NCBI RefSeq assembly: GCF_036347135.1
Contig: NZ_CP108938.1
Location: 5,270,001 to 5,334,000 of the forward strand
Length of the DNA: 64,000 bases
Reading direction: 5' to 3'
DNA from: Streptomyces sp. NBC_00775
Lineage (GTDB): Bacteria; Actinomycetota; Actinomycetes; Streptomycetales; Streptomycetaceae
The notes under the pieces were generated by a model that saw only the letters and a program-made list of their open reading frames with translations, searched no databases and was not told the DNA's origin. Shown here piece by piece: positions 51,163 through 61,408 of this stretch. Every line of letters begins with the position of its first letter. The first letter of the stretch is position 1. The position numbers and the translations under genes were made by a program.

Positions 51163-52411
51163 CGCAGTCCTCGGCGCGCGTGCCGAGGACCGGAACGGTG
51201 AAGGCGGACCCCGGGGTGATCGCCATCCCCCGCTCCGCCGCGGCCGCCGCGAAGGTGTCGGCGCGCCACGGGTACGGCAGCTCCCACCAGGCGTAATACC
51301 CGTGCGGGTCGGAGTGCACGGTGTACCCGCGCAGATGCTCGGCGACCAGGCGCTGGCGGTGCGCCGCGTCCGCGCGCTTGGCGCGGACCAGGTGCTCCAC
51401 CGTGCCGTCGGCGATCCAGCGCACCGCCGCCTCCAGGGCGAACCGGCTCGCGGTCCACGCGCCCGAGCGGAGAGCCGCCGCCGCCTGCTCGACCCGTCCC
51501 TCCGGCGCGACGAGGAAACCGACCGTGAGGCCCGGGGCGACACGTTTGGAGAGACCGTCGACGACATACGTGCGCTCGGGCGCGTACGCGGCGAGGGGGT
51601 CGAGGGGGCCCTCGTGGAGGAAGGACCAGATGCGGTCCTCGACGAGTGGGAGGTCCAACGCCCTTGCCGTGGCCGCCAGTTGGTGCCGTCGCGCTTCCCC
51701 CATCGTCACCGACGTCGGGTTGTGCAGGGTCGGCTGGACGTACACGGCGGACAGCGGTGTCGAACGGTGTGCGGCCGTGACCGCCTCCGGGCGGAGCCCC
51801 TCCGCGTCCATGGGCAGCGGGACCAGCGTGATGCCAAGACGGTTCGCGATCTCCTTGACCAGGGGATACGTCAGGGACTCGATGCCGACGCGGCCCCCGG
51901 GCCGTACGAGGGAGGCGAGCGCGGCGGCGATGGCCTGACGGGCGTTGCCCGCGAAGGTCAGCCGGGACGGGGCAGGGCGCCAGCCCGGGGCGGCGAGGAG
52001 CCCGGCGGCGGCCTCGCGGGCGGCGGCCGTGCCGGTGGCGGGCGCGGTGCGCAGGGACTCCGCGAGGACGTCGGGGCGCAGCAGCGGGGCCAGGGCGGGG
52101 GCGAGGAGCTCCGACTGGCCGGGCGCGGAGGGGTAGTTGAGCTCCAGGTTGACCGGTGCGGTGGTCGCCGGTTCGGCGAGCGCGCGGCCCGAGGGGAGCG
52201 GCGCGGCCCGCACGAAGGTGCCGCGCCCGACCTCGCCGACGACCAGTCCGCGCCGTACCAGTTCGCCGTACACCCGCCCGGCCGTCGACCCCGCGATGCC
52301 GCGCCGCCGCGCGAACACCCGCTGCGGGGGCAGCCGTTCACCGGGCCTGAGCCGCCCGGCGGCGATGTCCTCGGCGATCCGGTCGGCTATCCGCCGGTAG
52401 TCCTCCACCAT
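51077..52411 (-). CDS. MocR/GntR-family regulator with aminotransferase domain
   Basis: 444 residues. N-terminal GntR winged HTH (PGERLPPQRVFARRRGIAGSTAGRVYGELVRRGLV), linker, then a fold-type I aminotransferase-like domain with the PLP Lys in VVDGLSKRVAPGLTVG. MocR proteins regulate vitamin B6, GABA and amino-acid genes using PLP as effector. Divergent from the alpha/beta hydrolase, with direct repeats between them. 3' end overlaps the membrane protein gene. Confidence 0.9.
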   Translation of the reverse strand: MVEDYRRIADRIAEDIAAGRLRPGERLPPQRVFARRRGIAGSTAGRVYGELVRRGLVVGEVGRGTFVRAAPLPSGRALAEPATTAPVNLELNYPSAPGQSELLAPALAPLLRPDVLAESLRTAPATGTAAAREAAAGLLAAPGWRPAPSRLTFAGNARQAIAAALASLVRPGGRVGIESLTYPLVKEIANRLGITLVPLPMDAEGLRPEAVTAAHRSTPLSAVYVQPTLHNPTSVTMGEARRHQLAATARALDLPLVEDRIWSFLHEGPLDPLAAYAPERTYVVDGLSKRVAPGLTVGFLVAPEGRVEQAAAALRSGAWTASRFALEAAVRWIADGTVEHLVRAKRADAAHRQRLVAEHLRGYTVHSDPHGYYAWWELPYPWRADTFAAAAAERGMAITPGSAFTVPVLGTRAEDCVRLGLASTAPPELAQALRTLAGIARTRP

Positions 52412-52442
52412 GTCGATCCCCCTGTCCGGCGCCCGGAACAGG

Positions 52443-52476
52443 ATTGCACCGAGAGCAAAGATCTTATTGCACCGAG
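52443..52476. promoter_or_regulatory. Direct repeats upstream of MocR and hydrolase genes
   Basis: ATTGCACCGAG occurs at 52443-52453 and 52466-52476, 23 bp apart (about two helical turns). MocR-type regulators often bind two direct repeats, so this is a likely site for the neighbouring regulator. Confidence 0.6.
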
Positions 52477-52497
52477 GAGTTGGGCGAGCCTAGGGTC

Positions 52498-53286
52498 ATG
52501 GCCATGGCACCCTTCCTCGCATACGAGGACGAAGGGGGCGCCGGTTCGTCGGCGCTTCCCCTTGTCCTGATCCACGGCCACCCTTTCGATCACACCATGT
52601 GGGCTCCCCAGACCGCCGCGTTCGCGCCGGAGCGCCGCGTGATCGCCCCGGACCTGCGCGGCTACGGCGCCTCCCCGGTGGTCCCCGGGGTCACCCCCCT
52701 CTCGACGTTCGCCGAGGACATCGCGGCGCTGCTGGACGAGCTGGGGGTGGCGGAGTTCGTGCTGGCCGGGCTCTCCATGGGCGGCCAGATCGTCATGGAG
52801 TGCTACCGGCAGTTCCCGGAGCGGATCCGGGGCCTGGTCCTCGCGGACACCTTCCCGGCCGCCGAGACACCGGAGGGCAAGAAGGCCCGCAACGACATGG
52901 CGGACCGGCTGCTGCGTGAGGGGATGCGCGGGTACGCCGACGAGGTGCTGCACAAGATGGTCGCGCCGTACGCGGACGCGGAGGTCACGGCCCATGTGCA
53001 CCGCATGATGACCTCGACCCCGCCCGAGGGCGCGGCGGCCGCCCTGCGGGGCCGGGCCGAACGCCCCGACTACCGCGAGCTGCTGACCCGGGTCACCGTC
53101 CCGGCCCTGGTCGTCGTGGGCGCCGACGACGAGTACACCCCGGTGTCCGACGCGCAGGCGATGCACGCGGCGCTCCCCGACTCCACGCTGCACGTGATCG
53201 GGTCGGCGGCCCACATGCCGAACCTGGAGCGGGCGGAGGAGTTCAACGGGGTGCTGGCGGGGTTCCTGGCGCGGCTCGGCGACTGA
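52498..53286 (+). CDS. Alpha/beta hydrolase
   Basis: 262 residues. Nucleophile elbow GLSMGG (Ser near residue 98), oxyanion region HGHPFD, and late catalytic Asp/His (VGADDEYTP and GSAAHMPNLE). Probably an esterase or peroxidase-like hydrolase. Start at the ATG 52498. Divergent from MocR, which probably controls it. Confidence 0.9.
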   Translation: MAMAPFLAYEDEGGAGSSALPLVLIHGHPFDHTMWAPQTAAFAPERRVIAPDLRGYGASPVVPGVTPLSTFAEDIAALLDELGVAEFVLAGLSMGGQIVMECYRQFPERIRGLVLADTFPAAETPEGKKARNDMADRLLREGMRGYADEVLHKMVAPYADAEVTAHVHRMMTSTPPEGAAAALRGRAERPDYRELLTRVTVPALVVVGADDEYTPVSDAQAMHAALPDSTLHVIGSAAHMPNLERAEEFNGVLAGFLARLGD

Positions 53287-53491
53287 GCCCGGCCGCGACC
53301 GCGGGAGGGGGTTCGGCGGGAGGTACGGAGAGGGGTGCGGAGGGGGACGCGGAGGGGGGTGCGCTTCCCGGACCGACCGTCGCAGGGGAACGGCCGGCCC
53401 GGAAAGCGTCCCCCGTTCGGCCCACCGGGAATGCGACCGCGCTTCTCCCGGGGCGAACCTGCGGGTGACACTCCGGCCCCGAGGAGACCCC

Positions 53492-53917
53492 ATGGCCCAG
53501 AACACCGCACCGCCCGCCCCCGAGTCCTCCGCCCGCTCGTCCTGGGCCTCGGGCGGCACCGTCTTCGCCGGTGTCCTGATGATGGTCAGCGGCGTCGTGG
53601 GCGTGCTCAACGGCATCTCGAACATCGCCAAGGACGACGTCTACACCCGCATCGGCACCTACGTGTACGCGTTCAACCTCACCACCTGGGGCTGGATCCA
53701 CCTCATCATCGGCGTGCTCGTCGCGGTCACCGGCTGGGGCATCCTGAAGGGCTTCGACGTGGCCCGCGGCTTCGGCATCGGTCTGGCGGCCCTCTACCTG
53801 ATCGAGAACTTCATGTTCCTGCCCTACTCCCCCGTCTGGTCCATCGTCTCCATCGCCCTCGCGGTCTTCGTGATGTGGGCGCTGGCGACCGCCGACCACT
53901 CGCACGCGACGCTGTAG
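53492..53917 (+). CDS. DUF7144-like small membrane protein
   Basis: 141 residues with four membrane segments (~20-42, 62-83, 89-106, 110-130). Typical of a widespread Streptomyces membrane family of unknown function. GAGGAG ahead of the ATG at 53492. Confidence 0.75.
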   Translation: MAQNTAPPAPESSARSSWASGGTVFAGVLMMVSGVVGVLNGISNIAKDDVYTRIGTYVYAFNLTTWGWIHLIIGVLVAVTGWGILKGFDVARGFGIGLAALYLIENFMFLPYSPVWSIVSIALAVFVMWALATADHSHATL

Positions 53918-54039
53918 GTCCCGCGGCACACCGCAAAGGGCAACCCTCCGCACACGGCAAAGGGCAACCCTCCACCGCCACACCCCGTCTTTGATGGAGG
54001 ATTCGGGCACCCCCACGCGGACGAGCGGAAGGCCGGGAC

Positions 54040-55050
54040 TTGGACACTGCGGCGGCTGAGTGGACGAGTGCCGGGGAACCGGCCGGTGCGCGGCGGCGGG
54101 CCGGCCGGACGGTCGGGGCCTGGGCCGCTGGGCTGCTGTTCGCCGGGGTGAGTGTGGTCGTCGGATGCCGGGCGGCCGACAGCGACGGGATCACGCCCGT
54201 GCCGCAGTTGCTGGCGTTCCTGCCGTGGCTGCTCGCGCCCACCGGGCTCGGGCTGCTGCTGGCGCTGCTCGCGCGATGGCGGGTCGGGATGGTGTGGGGG
54301 GTGCTGCTGCTGGGGTGCGTCGCCTGGTTCATCGAGCCCTACGGCAAGACCAGCGAGCCCGGCGGCACTCCGCTCGCCGAGCTGCGGGTCATGACCTCCA
54401 ACGTGGAGTTCGGGCGCGGCACCGACGCGCTGATCCCGGCCGTGCGGCGGCAGAAGCCGGACATCCTGTTCGTGGAGGAGTGCGAGTACGGGTGTTCGCG
54501 GGCGCTGGAGGACGCCTTCGGCGGGAGCCGAGGTGTCTATCCGTACCGCGAGGCCGTCGAGGGGGCCGGGTCCGACGGGTCCGTCATCATGAGCCGGTTC
54601 CCGTTGACGGGGGCCGACGGTGTGCGCGGCACCATGGGCATGCCCGGAGCCGTCGCCGACGTGGACGGGCACGACGTACGGCTCCAGCTCGCGCACCCCA
54701 TGCCCCCGCTCCCCGGCCAGCTCGGTGTCTGGCGGCGCGAGCTCGGGGGGCTGCGCGACTACGCGGCGGCGAGCGAGGGCCCCACCATCCTCGCCGGAGA
54801 CTTCAACGCCTCCCAGGACCACGCCGCGTTCCGCCACATCCTCGACACCGGCCTGCGCGACGGCGCCCGTCTCACCGGGGACGCGCGCACCCCGAGCTGG
54901 CCCGCACGGACCACGCCGACGCTCGGCGCGCAGATCGACCACGTCCTGGTCTCCGAGGACTTCTCGGCGAACAGGGCGACGTTCCTCCGCATCACCGGCA
55001 CCGACCATCGCGCCCTCGTCGTCGATGTCACGCTCCACCGGCACGAGTGA
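54040..55050 (+). CDS. Endonuclease/exonuclease/phosphatase-family protein with membrane anchor
   Basis: 336 residues. Three N-terminal hydrophobic stretches (~residues 25-100), then an EEP domain: MTSNVEFG, VEECEYG, LAGDFNASQDHA and GTDHRALVVDV carry the metal and catalytic residues. Likely acts on phosphodiesters at or outside the membrane. Start uncertain (TTG at 54040 with GGAAGG upstream). Confidence 0.8.
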   Translation: MDTAAAEWTSAGEPAGARRRAGRTVGAWAAGLLFAGVSVVVGCRAADSDGITPVPQLLAFLPWLLAPTGLGLLLALLARWRVGMVWGVLLLGCVAWFIEPYGKTSEPGGTPLAELRVMTSNVEFGRGTDALIPAVRRQKPDILFVEECEYGCSRALEDAFGGSRGVYPYREAVEGAGSDGSVIMSRFPLTGADGVRGTMGMPGAVADVDGHDVRLQLAHPMPPLPGQLGVWRRELGGLRDYAAASEGPTILAGDFNASQDHAAFRHILDTGLRDGARLTGDARTPSWPARTTPTLGAQIDHVLVSEDFSANRATFLRITGTDHRALVVDVTLHRHE

Positions 55051-55143
55051 GCGTCGATCTCACGCTTCACCAGCACGGATGAGCCGGGGGATCAGCCGGG
55101 GGATGAACCGGGGACGGCCGCACGGGACGGCCATACTTGGGGC

Positions 55144-57078
55144 ATGTCCCGCGAGTTCCCCATCGGCCTCACCCCTCCCGACTGGCTGGTCAGGAACCTC
55201 CGGCCGGAGCAGGCGTCCGTCAACTGGGCCGCCGCCGCCCGCGCCGCCGTCGCCATGGCACTTCCGCTCGCCATCGGCCTCGCCGCCGGACAGCCGGCCT
55301 ACGGCGCCCTCGCCTCCATGGGCGCCCTGTCCGGGGTCATCGGCGACACCGCGGACGCCTATCGCCTGCGGATCCTCAACATCGCGGTGCCCCAGCTCTT
55401 CGGCGCGATCGGCGTCACCATCGGCTCGCTCGTGTTCGGGCACGGCTGGGTCGCCGTCGCCGCCGTCACCGGGGTCGCGCTGGTCTCCGGGATGATCTCG
55501 ACGATCGGCGCCGTGGCCTCCGTATCCGGACTGCTGCTGCTCCTCAACTGTGTGATCGGCGCCGGGATTCCGCTGCCGGGGCAGTGGTGGATGGCGCCCC
55601 TGCTGATGTCCGGCGGCGGGCTCCTCGTCCTGGCCCTCGCACTGCTCGCCTGGCCGCTGCGGTCGGGTGTGCCGGAGCGCGCCACCGTCGCGAGCACCTA
55701 CCGGACGGCCGCGGACCTGCTCGCCGCCGCCGGAACCGACGCGTACGTCGACCTGCGCGTCGCCGTCACCCAGTCCCTCAACCAGTCGTACGACGTCGTG
55801 CTCGCCCGGCGCGCCTTCCACCACGGCCGCAGCCCCGACCTCGTCCGGCTGCTCGCCCAGCTGAACGCCGTCACACCCGTCGTCGAGGCCGCCCCCGCCG
55901 CCCACCAGTACGGCAAGCCGCTGCCCGCCGAGGTGCCCGCCGCCGTACGCCATCTCGCCGACGCGGTGGAGACCGGCTACACCGGACCCATAGGGCTCCA
56001 GCTCCCCACCCCCCTCAACGAGACCGCGCGCGCCGTCGACCACGCGCTGCGGCACGCCGCCGCCGTCGTAACGGACCGGGCTCCGGACCCGCACGCCCTC
56101 GAAGACCGCCTCGGCCGCCCGGCCGCCCTCCGGATCCGCGCCTCGCGCGCCGCCCGCAACGTCCTGCTGTCCGCCGGCTCCTGGCGCTACGGCCTGCGCC
56201 TCGCCCTGTGCATCGGCCTCGCCCAGGTGCTGGTCTCGACCATCTCGGTGCCGCGCTCCTACTGGGTCGCCCTCACCATCACCTTCGTGATGAAGCCCGA
56301 CTTCGGGTCCGTCTTCTCCCGGGCGCTGATGCGCGCGCTGGGCACGGTCGCCGGGCTCGTCGTCGCGGCCGCGGTGCTCACCTTCGTACCGAACGGCTGG
56401 TGGGACGTGCTCGCCCTGTTCGTCCTGGCCCCGCTCATCCCGGTGCTGACCCCGCGCGGCTACGGCTACCAGACCGCCGCCATCACCCCGGTGATCCTCC
56501 TCCTCTCCGACCTCCTCAACCACCAGGGCACCGGGCTCCTCGTGCCCCGCCTGGCCGACTCCCTCATGGGGTGCGCGATCGCGCTCGTCGCCGGGTACCT
56601 GCTGTGGCCGGAGAGCTGGCACACCCGTGTCGGCGACCGGCTCGCGGACGCCGTCGCCGACACGGCCGGCTATGTCGAGTACGCGTTCCGCAGCGGCGCC
56701 GATCCCGCCGCCCGTGCCCGCAGACGGCGCCGTCTCTTCCGCGACCTCTCCCAGATCCGTACGGAGTTCCAGCGGGCCCTGACCGAACCGCCGCCCATCG
56801 GCCGCCGCGCCGCCGCCTGGTGGCCGCTCGTCGTCGCCGTCGAGCGGATCGTCGACGCCACGACCGCGGCCGGCGTCCGCGTCAAACAGGGCTCGCCCAA
56901 GCCGTCCACCGCCGAGGTCGCCCATGTCGTCCGCCAGCTCCGGGAGCTGTCCGAGGGCCTGCGCGAGACCGACGTGCTCTTCACCGTCCGTACGGATCTC
57001 ACCGGGCCCTCGGGCTCCGTGCTCGAACCTCTGCGGCAGGAGGTCGCGGCGGCACGGGCGATCGCCTCACCGCACTGA
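55144..57078 (+). CDS. FUSC family transporter-like membrane protein
   Basis: 644 residues. Membrane half of ~five segments near 35-160, a soluble middle and a second set of segments near 355-510, the FUSC architecture (fusaric acid resistance/aromatic acid efflux). No partner membrane-fusion gene adjacent. ATG preceded by a short purine stretch. Confidence 0.85.
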   Translation: MSREFPIGLTPPDWLVRNLRPEQASVNWAAAARAAVAMALPLAIGLAAGQPAYGALASMGALSGVIGDTADAYRLRILNIAVPQLFGAIGVTIGSLVFGHGWVAVAAVTGVALVSGMISTIGAVASVSGLLLLLNCVIGAGIPLPGQWWMAPLLMSGGGLLVLALALLAWPLRSGVPERATVASTYRTAADLLAAAGTDAYVDLRVAVTQSLNQSYDVVLARRAFHHGRSPDLVRLLAQLNAVTPVVEAAPAAHQYGKPLPAEVPAAVRHLADAVETGYTGPIGLQLPTPLNETARAVDHALRHAAAVVTDRAPDPHALEDRLGRPAALRIRASRAARNVLLSAGSWRYGLRLALCIGLAQVLVSTISVPRSYWVALTITFVMKPDFGSVFSRALMRALGTVAGLVVAAAVLTFVPNGWWDVLALFVLAPLIPVLTPRGYGYQTAAITPVILLLSDLLNHQGTGLLVPRLADSLMGCAIALVAGYLLWPESWHTRVGDRLADAVADTAGYVEYAFRSGADPAARARRRRRLFRDLSQIRTEFQRALTEPPPIGRRAAAWWPLVVAVERIVDATTAAGVRVKQGSPKPSTAEVAHVVRQLRELSEGLRETDVLFTVRTDLTGPSGSVLEPLRQEVAAARAIASPH

Positions 57079-57348
57079 GGGCGGTTGTCACGCCGCTGGA
57101 TCCCGATGTCGCAGCCGTCCGCGCGCCACACGGCCACCCTCGGGCCGGTCCGTCTTGGTGGCGCCGGCCTTGCCACCGGCGAGGCGGGTGAAGACGAAGA
57201 GGGTGAACCTGCGGACGCTGTCGGGGTGTTGACACCGTCGCCTTTTCGGTATCCGCCCCTGCCCAAGATCACCATCTGCGGCCGTTAACCTTACGTGTCC
57301 GTCCTGGCCAGGGATTGACGGGATCAACTCACGCGAAGGGTTGCGCAC

Positions 57349-58794
57349 ATGGGCATTCTCACCGTCTTGCGGAATGCGTTCGGCCGCTCACGCAAGGGTC
57401 GTGACACCGACGGGGAGACCTCGCGGGAGGCTTCGACTCCGACGGTTCCGACCGTTCCGGCCCCGGCAACGGAGCCGGAACCGGCCCCCGCACCGGAGGC
57501 CGCGGCCGTGGCCGTGGCCGAGCCGAAGATTCCGGCCCCGTCGACCGAGCCCGAGCCCAAGACCGAGCCCAAGCCGTCCGTCGTGGACGAGCTGGTGTCG
57601 GCGGCGTTCGACAACGTGACGGTCCCGAAGCCGACGCCTCCGGCGGAGACCGTGACGCCGGAACCGGAGCCCGAGCCTGTGGCTGAGGTGGAGCCCGAGC
57701 CGGAGCCCGTGGCTGAGGTGGAGCCCGAGCCGGAACCGGTGGCTGAGGTGGAGCCCGAGCCGGTGGTCGAGCCCGAGCCGGTCGCCGTGGCCGAACCCGT
57801 GGTGGAGCCCGAGCCGGAGCCCGTGGTCGAGGCCGAGCCCGTGGTCGAGGTCGAGCCAGTCGCAGAGGTCGAGCCCGAGCCGGTGGTCGAGCCCGAGCCG
57901 GTCGCCGAGGTCGAGCCCGTCGTGGAGCCCGAGCCGGAGCCCGTCGTCGCCGAGGAACCCACCCCGGTCGCGGCACAGGCGGACGAGCCGGTGGCCGCCG
58001 ACGGCGATCCGGCCCCACAGGGGCCACCCGCAGTCGACGACGAGAGCGTCACGGGTGGTGCGGGCGGGGAAGAAGAGCCGGCCGAAGGCGAAGCCGAGGC
58101 CGAGGCTGAAGCCGAGGCCGAGGCGCCGGGCAAGCCCGCCGTCCCCCTCACCCGCCTCAAGACCCGCGCCCCGAGCCTGGTCACCGCCTACAAGGAAGCG
58201 GGAACGGCCCTCAAGAAGAGGGACCTCACCGGCACCCGTGCCAAGGTCTACCTCGTCCTGGACCGCTCCGCCTCGATGCGTCCGTACTACAAGGACGGCT
58301 CCGCCCAGGCCCTCGGCGAGCAGGCCCTCGCCCTCGCCGCCCACCTCGACCCCGAGGCCGGCGTCCAGGTCGTCTTCTTCTCCACCGAACTGGACGGCAC
58401 CGGCGAGCTCACCCTCCCCGAGTACGAGAACAAGATCGACGAACTGCACGCCTCCCTCGGCCGCATGGGCCGTACGAGCTACCACGCAGCGGTCGAAGAA
58501 GTCCTCGCCCAGCACCAGAAGTCCGGCACCACGGACCCGGCGCTGGTGATCTTCCAGACGGACGGCGCCCCCGACGCCAAGACCCCCGCCACCCAGTCCC
58601 TCACGGACGCGGCGAAGGACCACCCCACCGTCTTCTTCTCCTTCGTCGCCTTCGGCGAGCAGGACAACAAGGCCTTCGACTACCTCCGCAAGCTGAAGAC
58701 CGGGAACACGGCCTTCTTCCACGCGGGCCCGACCCCGCGCGAGCTGACGGACGCCGAGGTCTACGAGGGCGTACTGGAGAACTGGCGCCCGTAA
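57349..58794 (+). CDS. vWA domain protein (TerF-like) with Glu/Pro-rich repeats
   Basis: 481 residues. Short basic N-terminus, then ~200 residues of Glu/Pro/Val low complexity (including 30-nt tandem repeats coding [10 protein letters not shown]), then a TerF-like von Willebrand A domain from ~255: MIDAS D305-S307-S309 (LDRSASM), FSTELDG and FQTDGAPD. Ter-associated vWA proteins act in stress response complexes. The cytoplasmic acidic tail may bind partners or cations. Followed by a strong terminator. Confidence 0.85.
   Translation: MGILTVLRNAFGRSRKGRDTDGETSREASTPTVPTVPAPATEPEPAPAPEAAAVAVAEPKIPAPSTEPEPKTEPKPSVVDELVSAAFDNVTVPKPTPPAETVTPEPEPEPVAEVEPEPEPVAEVEPEPEPVAEVEPEPVVEPEPVAVAEPVVEPEPEPVVEAEPVVEVEPVAEVEPEPVVEPEPVAEVEPVVEPEPEPVVAEEPTPVAAQADEPVAADGDPAPQGPPAVDDESVTGGAGGEEEPAEGEAEAEAEAEAEAPGKPAVPLTRLKTRAPSLVTAYKEAGTALKKRDLTGTRAKVYLVLDRSASMRPYYKDGSAQALGEQALALAAHLDPEAGVQVVFFSTELDGTGELTLPEYENKIDELHASLGRMGRTSYHAAVEEVLAQHQKSGTTDPALVIFQTDGAPDAKTPATQSLTDAAKDHPTVFFSFVAFGEQDNKAFDYLRKLKTGNTAFFHAGPTPRELTDAEVYEGVLENWRP
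57661..57750 (+). repeat. In-frame 30-bp tandem repeat (three copies)
   Basis: 57661-57690, 57691-57720 and 57721-57750 code for [10 protein letters not shown] each; beyond 57750 the repeats continue in degenerate form to about 57955. Likely replication slippage inside the acidic linker. Confidence 0.8.
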
Positions 58795-58823
58795 GACCCC
58801 GTAGACCCAGCAAGAACCACCAG

Positions 58824-58867
58824 AGGCCGCCCGCTTCCCACCCCTTAAAACGGGAAGCGGGCGGCCT
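58824..58867. terminator. Hairpin terminator after vWA gene
   Basis: AGGCCGCCCGCTTCCC pairs with GGGAAGCGGGCGGCCT around a 12-nt loop with CTTAAAA. Perfect 16-bp stem. Confidence 0.9.
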
Positions 58868-58965
58868 GCCCATGTCGGCTACGATTTCAAGGTTCACAGA
58901 CGACGACCCGCCGACCGGAATTCCGACGATCGTCACCCCACGTAGCGACTTGGGAGCAGCCCGCA

Positions 58966-60690
58966 ATGGCTCGACACCTCATCACCAGCGCCCTTCCGTA
59001 CATCAACGGGATCAAGCACCTGGGCAACATGGTGGGGTCCATGCTCCCGGCGGACGTGTACTCCCGGTACCTCCGCCAGCGCGGCCACGACGTCCTGTAC
59101 ATCTGCGCGACGGACGAGCACGGCACCCCGGCGGAGCTGGCGGCGAAGGAGCAAGGTCTGCCCGTCGACGAGTTCTGCGCGCAGGCGCACGACGCGCAGA
59201 AGGCGGTCTACGACGGCTTCGAGCTGTCCTTCGACTACTTCGGCCGCAGCTCCAGCCCGCAGAACCGCGAGATCACCCAGCACTTCGCGCGCCGCCTGAA
59301 CGAGAACGGCTTCATCGAGGAGCGCGCGATCCGCCAGGTGTACTCGCCGACGGACGGCCGCTTCCTCCCGGACCGCTATGTGGAGGGCACCTGCCCGCAC
59401 TGCGGCTACGACAAGGCGCGCGGCGACCAGTGCGAGAACTGCACGCGCGTCCTGGACCCGACCGACCTGATCAACCCGCGTTCGGCGATCTCCGGCTCGA
59501 CGGACCTGGAGGTCCGCGAGACCAAGCACCTCTTCCTGCTCCAGTCGAAGCTCCAGAGCGAGGTCTCGGAGTGGGTGGCGCGCCACGAGCACGAGTGGCC
59601 GCAGCTGGCCTCGTCCATCGCCCGCAAGTGGCTGACCGAGGGCCTGCACGACCGCGCCATCACCCGTGACCTGGACTGGGGCGTCCCGGTCCCGGCCGAC
59701 ACCTGGCCGGAGCTGGCCGCCGAGGGCAAGGTCTTCTACGTCTGGTTCGACGCCCCGATCGAGTACATCGGCGCGACGAAGGAGTGGTCGGACCTCGACC
59801 CGGAGAACCGCGACTGGAAGTCCTGGTGGTACGACGCGGACTCCGGCGAGAACCCGGTCCGCTACACGGAGTTCATGGCCAAGGACAACGTCCCGTTCCA
59901 CACGGTGATGTTCCCGGCCACCGAGCTCGGCGTGCGCGAGCCCTGGAAGAAGGTCGACTACGTCAAGGCCTTCAACTGGCTGACGTACTACGGCGGGAAG
60001 TTCTCCACGTCCCAGAAGCGCGGTGTCTTCACCGACCACGCGCTGGACATCCTGCCCGCCGACTACTGGCGCTACTTCCTGATCGCCAACGCTCCCGAGT
60101 CGGACGACTCGTCCTTCACCTGGGAGCACTTCACGGCCACGGTGAACAAGGACCTCGCCGACACCCTCGGCAACTTCGTCAACCGTGTCCTGTCCTTCTC
60201 CAAGAAGCGCTTCGGCGAAGAGGTTCCGGCGGGCGCCGAGGCCGGCGAGGCCGAGGCGAAGCTGGGCGAGGAGATCGCGGGCCTGCTCGCCGAGTACGAG
60301 ACCCAGATGGAGGCCCTTCAGTTCCGCAAGGCCGCGGCCGCGCTGCGCGCCCTGTGGTCGGCGGGCAACTCCTACCTGGAGGAGAAGGCCCCCTGGCTGG
60401 AGATCAAGACCAACCCCGAGGGCGCGGCGCTGACCCTCCGCACGGCGATGAACCTGATCCACCTCTACTCGGTGGTCTCCGAGCCCTTCATCCCCGCGTC
60501 CTCCCGCGCGATGCGCGAGGCGTTCGCGCTGCCGGAGGACACGGCTGCGTGGGTCTCGGCGGACGAGGCGAAGGCCCTGTCCTCCGTCCCCGCGGGCACC
60601 CCGTTCACGGTCCCCCCGGTCCTCTTCGCCAAGATCACGGACGAGGACCTGGAGGCGTACAAGGAGCGCTTCGGCGGCGCCCCGGAGTAG
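58966..60690 (+). CDS. metG: Methionyl-tRNA synthetase
   Basis: 574 residues; charges tRNA-Met. Class I signatures: HLGN at 18-21 (HIGH variant), zinc knuckle CPHC and CENC (Cys 143, 146, 156, 159), KFSTS near 345 (KMSKS variant). No C-terminal tRNA-binding EMAP domain is present, so it is the shorter bacterial type. Preceded by a terminator and followed by a hairpin terminator at 60721. No T-box was found upstream. Confidence 0.97.
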   Translation: MARHLITSALPYINGIKHLGNMVGSMLPADVYSRYLRQRGHDVLYICATDEHGTPAELAAKEQGLPVDEFCAQAHDAQKAVYDGFELSFDYFGRSSSPQNREITQHFARRLNENGFIEERAIRQVYSPTDGRFLPDRYVEGTCPHCGYDKARGDQCENCTRVLDPTDLINPRSAISGSTDLEVRETKHLFLLQSKLQSEVSEWVARHEHEWPQLASSIARKWLTEGLHDRAITRDLDWGVPVPADTWPELAAEGKVFYVWFDAPIEYIGATKEWSDLDPENRDWKSWWYDADSGENPVRYTEFMAKDNVPFHTVMFPATELGVREPWKKVDYVKAFNWLTYYGGKFSTSQKRGVFTDHALDILPADYWRYFLIANAPESDDSSFTWEHFTATVNKDLADTLGNFVNRVLSFSKKRFGEEVPAGAEAGEAEAKLGEEIAGLLAEYETQMEALQFRKAAAALRALWSAGNSYLEEKAPWLEIKTNPEGAALTLRTAMNLIHLYSVVSEPFIPASSRAMREAFALPEDTAAWVSADEAKALSSVPAGTPFTVPPVLFAKITDEDLEAYKERFGGAPE

Positions 60691-60720
60691 TTCCACGGCA
60701 GTTCCACGGCAGTTCTTGTG

Positions 60721-60755
60721 AAGGGGCCCGGCACCGTATGGTGCCGGGCCCCTTT
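60721..60755. terminator. Hairpin terminator after metG
   Basis: AAGGGGCCCGGCACC and GGTGCCGGGCCCCTTT pair perfectly around GTAT, with a T-rich end. Confidence 0.9.
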
Positions 60756-60842
60756 CCCGACCGTCCCCTGGCCGTCGCCTGACCATCGCTCAGGGGCGCC
60801 CCCACTTCTGGCATGTCCCCACTCACCCGTATGGTTTCCGCC

Positions 60843-61319
60843 ATGGCAGTCCCTCACGTCATTCCGATCGCCTACGAGCCGAGGCACCGCACCGAGACCA
60901 TCGGCCGGTACGCGGACGGTCAGTTCCTGGCGTCGATCACGTACGCCTTCCCCGAAGGCTTCCGTCCCGACGACGGCTGGGAAGAGCACAAACGCCTCTA
61001 CACGGTGCTCCACACCTTCGACGCCGAGGGCCGCTACCGCGACTCGGAGGTCTGGTGTGCGGGCACCTGGGCGGAACAGCAGCGCGACCCGCACGGCGAC
61101 GACTCGGTCCTCTCCCGCGCCCGCGTCCACCTGGCGAAGCTGCTGCGCAGCCTGCCTCGCCGCTCCTACACGGACATCGCGATCCGCCCCTTCCAACTCA
61201 CGGTCGACGGCGTGCTGTTCGGGCTGCTGACCGGTGAGGACGAGGGCGAGGCCTGGGCGGAGCTGTACCCGGACCGGCTCGGCTTCGGCGAGCCGTGGGA
61301 CGGCACGTACGACACCTGA
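60843..61319 (+). CDS. Conserved hypothetical protein
   Basis: 158 residues without signal or membrane segments. Shows beta-rich stretches (HVIPIAYEPRHRTETIGRYADGQFLASITYAFP, YTVLHTFDAEGRYRDSEVW). Not recognised; probably a small Streptomyces-specific protein. ATG at 60843; an ATG 10 codons upstream is also possible. Confidence 0.7.
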   Translation: MAVPHVIPIAYEPRHRTETIGRYADGQFLASITYAFPEGFRPDDGWEEHKRLYTVLHTFDAEGRYRDSEVWCAGTWAEQQRDPHGDDSVLSRARVHLAKLLRSLPRRSYTDIAIRPFQLTVDGVLFGLLTGEDEGEAWAELYPDRLGFGEPWDGTYDT

Positions 61320-61371
61320 GCGGCCGAAACATCCTGGCCAAAACCCACTGATAACATCCGCTCACTTGTTC

Positions 61372-61398
61372 GGGGGGAGCAACTCCCCCCATGGGGAG
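61372..61398 (+). promoter_or_regulatory. Two mutually exclusive hairpins over the ribosome binding site
   Basis: GGGGGGAG-CAA-CTCCCCCC (61372-61390) forms one stem. The middle CTCCCC can instead pair with GGGGAG at 61393-61398 (loop CCAT), which hides the GGGGAGGGG ribosome binding site of the next gene. An RNA switch is possible. Confidence 0.45.
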
Positions 61399-61408
61399 GG
61401 GAACTCAC

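Noticed and set aside
58868..58965. T-box riboswitch upstream of metG
   Set aside because: No T-box consensus, antiterminator or specifier loop seen; only a terminator of the upstream gene.
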